Assembly: GCF_030317105.1 (NCBI RefSeq)
Contig: NZ_JASZYG010000034.1
Span: 1 to 33,830, forward strand
Source: Variovorax brevis
GTDB taxonomy: Bacteria > Pseudomonadota > Gammaproteobacteria > Burkholderiales > Burkholderiaceae_C
Reading direction: 5' to 3'
Length of the DNA: 33,830 nucleotides
Below the pieces are notes generated by a model. The model did not search any database and was not told where the DNA came from. It saw only the letters and a list, made by a program, of their open reading frames with translations. Both the position numbers and the translations under genes were made by a program. Position 1 is the first letter of the stretch; the number at the start of each line of letters is the position of its first letter. Below, piece by piece: positions 31,775 to 33,830 of this stretch.

Positions 31775-33470
31775 GAGCGTGGAAAACCAGATACTGATCC
31801 TGGCTCCGTTCGGGCGGGACGCTCTGGTCATCAGCGAGGTCCTCGGCACGCGGCAGGTCGACGTCCACATCTGCCACGATGGCCATGCACTCTGCGAGCT
31901 CCTGGACGACTCGGCCGCGACAATCCTCACCGAAGAGACTCTTGACGATGGGCTCGTCGAACAGCTGCGCACATTGCTCGGGCGCCAGCCACCGTGGTCC
32001 GATTACCCGTTCGTCGTCCTGGCTGCGCGGCAGACCGTGCGTCGAACGGACCGTGCGAGGTCCGCGCTGCAAGATCTCGCGAATCTTGTACTGCTTGAGC
32101 GTCCCGTCAATCCTGACACGTTGGCCAGTGCCGCGCAATCAGCACTTCGGGCCCGGCAGCGCCAGTACCTCACGCGCAAGCACCTTGCTGAATTGCACGC
32201 GTCCAAGCTCAGCGTCGAGCAACTCAACAACCAACTGGAAACCCGTATCTCCGAGCGCACCGCTGACCTTGCCAGCGCGAACGATCGACTGATGCACGAG
32301 ATCATGGAGCGCGAACGCGTTGAAAACTCCCTCGTCCAGAATCAGAAGTTGGAAGCGCTGGGCCGCCTGACCGGTGGCATTGCGCATGACTTCAACAACC
32401 TGCTGCACGTCGTCAACCTGAACCTTCAATTGATTGAACGCGTGAAGGCCAAGGACGACCGGGTGCGCGACTGCGCGCGCCGGGCCAAGGAAGCCGTGGA
32501 CCGCGGATCGCGCCTGACGGGGCAGTTGCTTTCCTTTGCACGCACGCAAAGCCTGGTGCCCAAGCTGCACGACGCCAACGCGCTGATCCGCAACATGGCG
32601 GAACTGATCTCGATCTCGGTTGGGGCGCACGTCAAGTTGTCCCTTGCGTTGTCTTGCGCACCGGCCTTTATCATCGCTGATGCAGCGCAGATGGAAATGG
32701 CCATCCTCAATCTCTCGGTCAATTCTCGCGATGCCATGCCGCAGGGCGGCGTCTTGGAGATTCATACGACCATCGCATCGGCAGCACAGAGCGGTAGCGC
32801 CGAACCAGCGTATCCCCTCGGTTCAATCTGCGTCGCAGTGCGTGACACCGGGGAAGGAATTGCAGACAACCTGCTGGACAAGATCTTCGATCCTTTTTTC
32901 ACGACCAAACAGCATGCCGGCACCGGGCTCGGTCTGAGCCAGGTCTACGGTTTCACGCGGCAGTCGGGCGGAAACGTTGAGGTTCAAAGCGAGGTCGGTG
33001 CGGGAACGACTGTCAGCCTGCGCTTTCCACTCGCGCCTGCGCCGGACAATGCCGGCACACAGGCCTTGATTGCGGCACAAGAACCCGCTATGGCAGTTCA
33101 AGCGGAGATTCTTGTGGTGGAAGATGATCCCGGCGTGCGCCGCAGCATGGTCGAGTCCCTTCAGGTTCTGGGCTTTCGGGTGCGCCAGGCAGCGGATGGC
33201 GCTGCAGGCTTGGTCGAACTGGAAAAGGCCAGGCCGGACCTGCTGCTGGTCGACTACCTGATGCCGCGCATGAACGGCGCAGAGCTGATCGCTCATGCGC
33301 GCGCGATGTACGAAGACATTCCAATATTGCTTGTCACGGGCTATGCGGACATGAATAGCGTCGAGCGCCTCATTGGTCCCCAGTCGGTGCTAGCCAAGCC
33401 ATTCGATCTTGACACGCTGCGCAAAGCCGTGTCTGCAGAACTCTTGCGTAGAAACTTGCCAAGGCCTTAG
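31758..33470 (+). CDS. Hybrid sensor histidine kinase with C-terminal receiver
   Basis: This 570-residue protein (563 if the GTG at 31779 is used) starts with a degenerate receiver-like domain (ILILAPFGRDALVISEVL, about 10-120; no phospho-acceptor Asp). A coiled coil follows (LSVEQLNNQLETRISERTAD, about 150-195). The HisKA box is LGRLTGGIAHDFNNLLHVV (His near 212), and the ATPase has the N-box LSVNSRDAMPQGG, G1 VAVRDTGEGI, F-box FDPFFTTK and G2 GTGLGLSQVYG. The C-terminal receiver has ILVVEDDPGVRR, LLLVDYLMPRMNG and AKPFD. No membrane helix is present, so it is cytosolic. The ATG at 31758 overlaps kaiC by 17 bases; the GTG at 31779, four bases after the kaiC stop, is an equally good start. 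Either implies co-translation with the KaiC-like ATPase. Confidence 0.9.
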   Translation: MRNRRKSVENQILILAPFGRDALVISEVLGTRQVDVHICHDGHALCELLDDSAATILTEETLDDGLVEQLRTLLGRQPPWSDYPFVVLAARQTVRRTDRARSALQDLANLVLLERPVNPDTLASAAQSALRARQRQYLTRKHLAELHASKLSVEQLNNQLETRISERTADLASANDRLMHEIMERERVENSLVQNQKLEALGRLTGGIAHDFNNLLHVVNLNLQLIERVKAKDDRVRDCARRAKEAVDRGSRLTGQLLSFARTQSLVPKLHDANALIRNMAELISISVGAHVKLSLALSCAPAFIIADAAQMEMAILNLSVNSRDAMPQGGVLEIHTTIASAAQSGSAEPAYPLGSICVAVRDTGEGIADNLLDKIFDPFFTTKQHAGTGLGLSQVYGFTRQSGGNVEVQSEVGAGTTVSLRFPLAPAPDNAGTQALIAAQEPAMAVQAEILVVEDDPGVRRSMVESLQVLGFRVRQAADGAAGLVELEKARPDLLLVDYLMPRMNGAELIAHARAMYEDIPILLVTGYADMNSVERLIGPQSVLAKPFDLDTLRKAVSAELLRRNLPRP

Positions 33471-33802
33471 CAGGATGGCCGGGAGAATGCGATCAACACA
33501 ACACGCTGGCACGTCCGGCGGGTGTCATCCAATTACGTGTGTAGTCGTATCTTTCCTGCAGATTGACACGGCAGCCTAAGATTTCCCCTGTGAAATCAAC
33601 ACTCGAGTGGCGCTGACCGACGACTGCAGGCCCGAGTCGCTAACGGCAATCTCCAGATAGCGCAATCCAAGGACTGAGTTTGCGGCTTGATCACACTCGG
33701 ACGAATGGGCTGCGTTCACCCTAAAAACGGCAGTTGCACCGCGCCAATGCTGCGGGAATTCAGCAGTGGCGCGGGGATTGGCTGATTTGGCAGACTCACC
33801 CG
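33471..33802. other. Intergenic region with two hairpins
   Basis: No gene is recognisable. GATTTC-CCCTGT-GAAATC (about 33580-33597) is a perfect 6-bp stem. A far stronger hairpin lies at 33739-33774 (separate entry). Neither is followed by a T-run. Confidence 0.5.
33739..33774 (+). other. Long imperfect hairpin upstream of the last gene start
   Basis: CCGCGCCAATGCTG (33739-33752) pairs with CAGCAGTGGCGCGG (33761-33774) in 13 of 14 positions around the 8-base loop CGGGAATT. It could be a terminator stem for the hybrid kinase operon (though without a T-run), a REP-like element, or part of an insertion-sequence end. Confidence 0.55.
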
Positions 33803-33830
33803 ATGGGTGAAGCCAAACGCAAACGTCAAG
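33803..33830 (+). CDS. Start of a gene running off the window
   Basis: ATG at 33803 followed by MGEAKRKRQ up to the window edge. A basic MGEAKRK start is common among several small unrelated protein families, so no product can be named. No strong ribosome binding site is visible, so this is tentative. Confidence 0.25.

Overview
The window looks like an accessory, insertion-sequence-rich piece of a high-GC betaproteobacterial genome, most likely order Burkholderiales. The grounds are protein flavour (VanA/VanB, AAHS transporter, DUF1127, RsbRD-type kinase, a KaiC-like protein next to a hybrid kinase), strong GC bias and several GTG/TTG starts with good Shine-Dalgarno sites. No rRNA, tRNA or CRISPR array was seen.

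Layout. (1) 490-9660: a compact block of intact genes. A 981-residue BTAD/STAND regulator (3365-6310, minus) and a DUF4242 repeat protein point one way, followed by an OsmC-like protein and an FAD oxidoreductase. A cysteine synthase-glutaredoxin fusion, a carboxymuconolactone decarboxylase/AhpD-like protein and an alpha/beta hydrolase point the other way. The same tandem-repeat element (12-bp period) lies upstream of both enzyme transcription units (6387-6409 and 2741-2763), so the regulator probably runs all of it as one thiol/peroxide-related regulon. I do not recognise this as a named system. (2) 9784-12489: a D-2-hydroxyacid dehydrogenase remnant and a two-component pair, a receiver-only regulator and an RsbRD-type histidine kinase carrying two one-base frameshifts. 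(3) 12570-15616: stacked mobile elements, namely an IS30 fragment, an IS6-family transposase gene split by a complete IS110-family element, and a 5'-truncated IS5-family element. The IS110 element has a recognisable bridge RNA whose target-loop and donor-loop arms match the site in which the element actually sits and its own ends. (4) 15617-19461: an exported protein, HU, and a graveyard of truncated genes (PhoD-like, response regulator, putative peptidase, DsbA/HCCA isomerase, pRiA4b ORF-3). (5) 19668-24024: an apparently intact vanillate O-demethylation cassette: a divergent TetR regulator, a palindromic operator set in the promoter, an AAHS transporter, vanA and vanB. (6) 24181-26888: an IS1182-family element interrupted by an intact IS630-family element, with a clean TA duplication. 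(7) 27188-33830: a lipoprotein, a FixJ-like receiver, an SRPBCC protein, an unrecognised HTH-like protein, and a KaiC-like ATPase overlapping a hybrid histidine kinase.

The vanillate cassette imports aromatic acid (AAHS transporter) and demethylates vanillate to protocatechuate (VanA with electrons from VanB). No protocatechuate ring-cleavage or formaldehyde-oxidation genes are in the window. The block is bracketed by insertion sequences, which fits acquisition as a module. Several of the frameshifts are one-base changes in short homopolymers, so some genes called broken here may be intact in the organism and only mis-sequenced.
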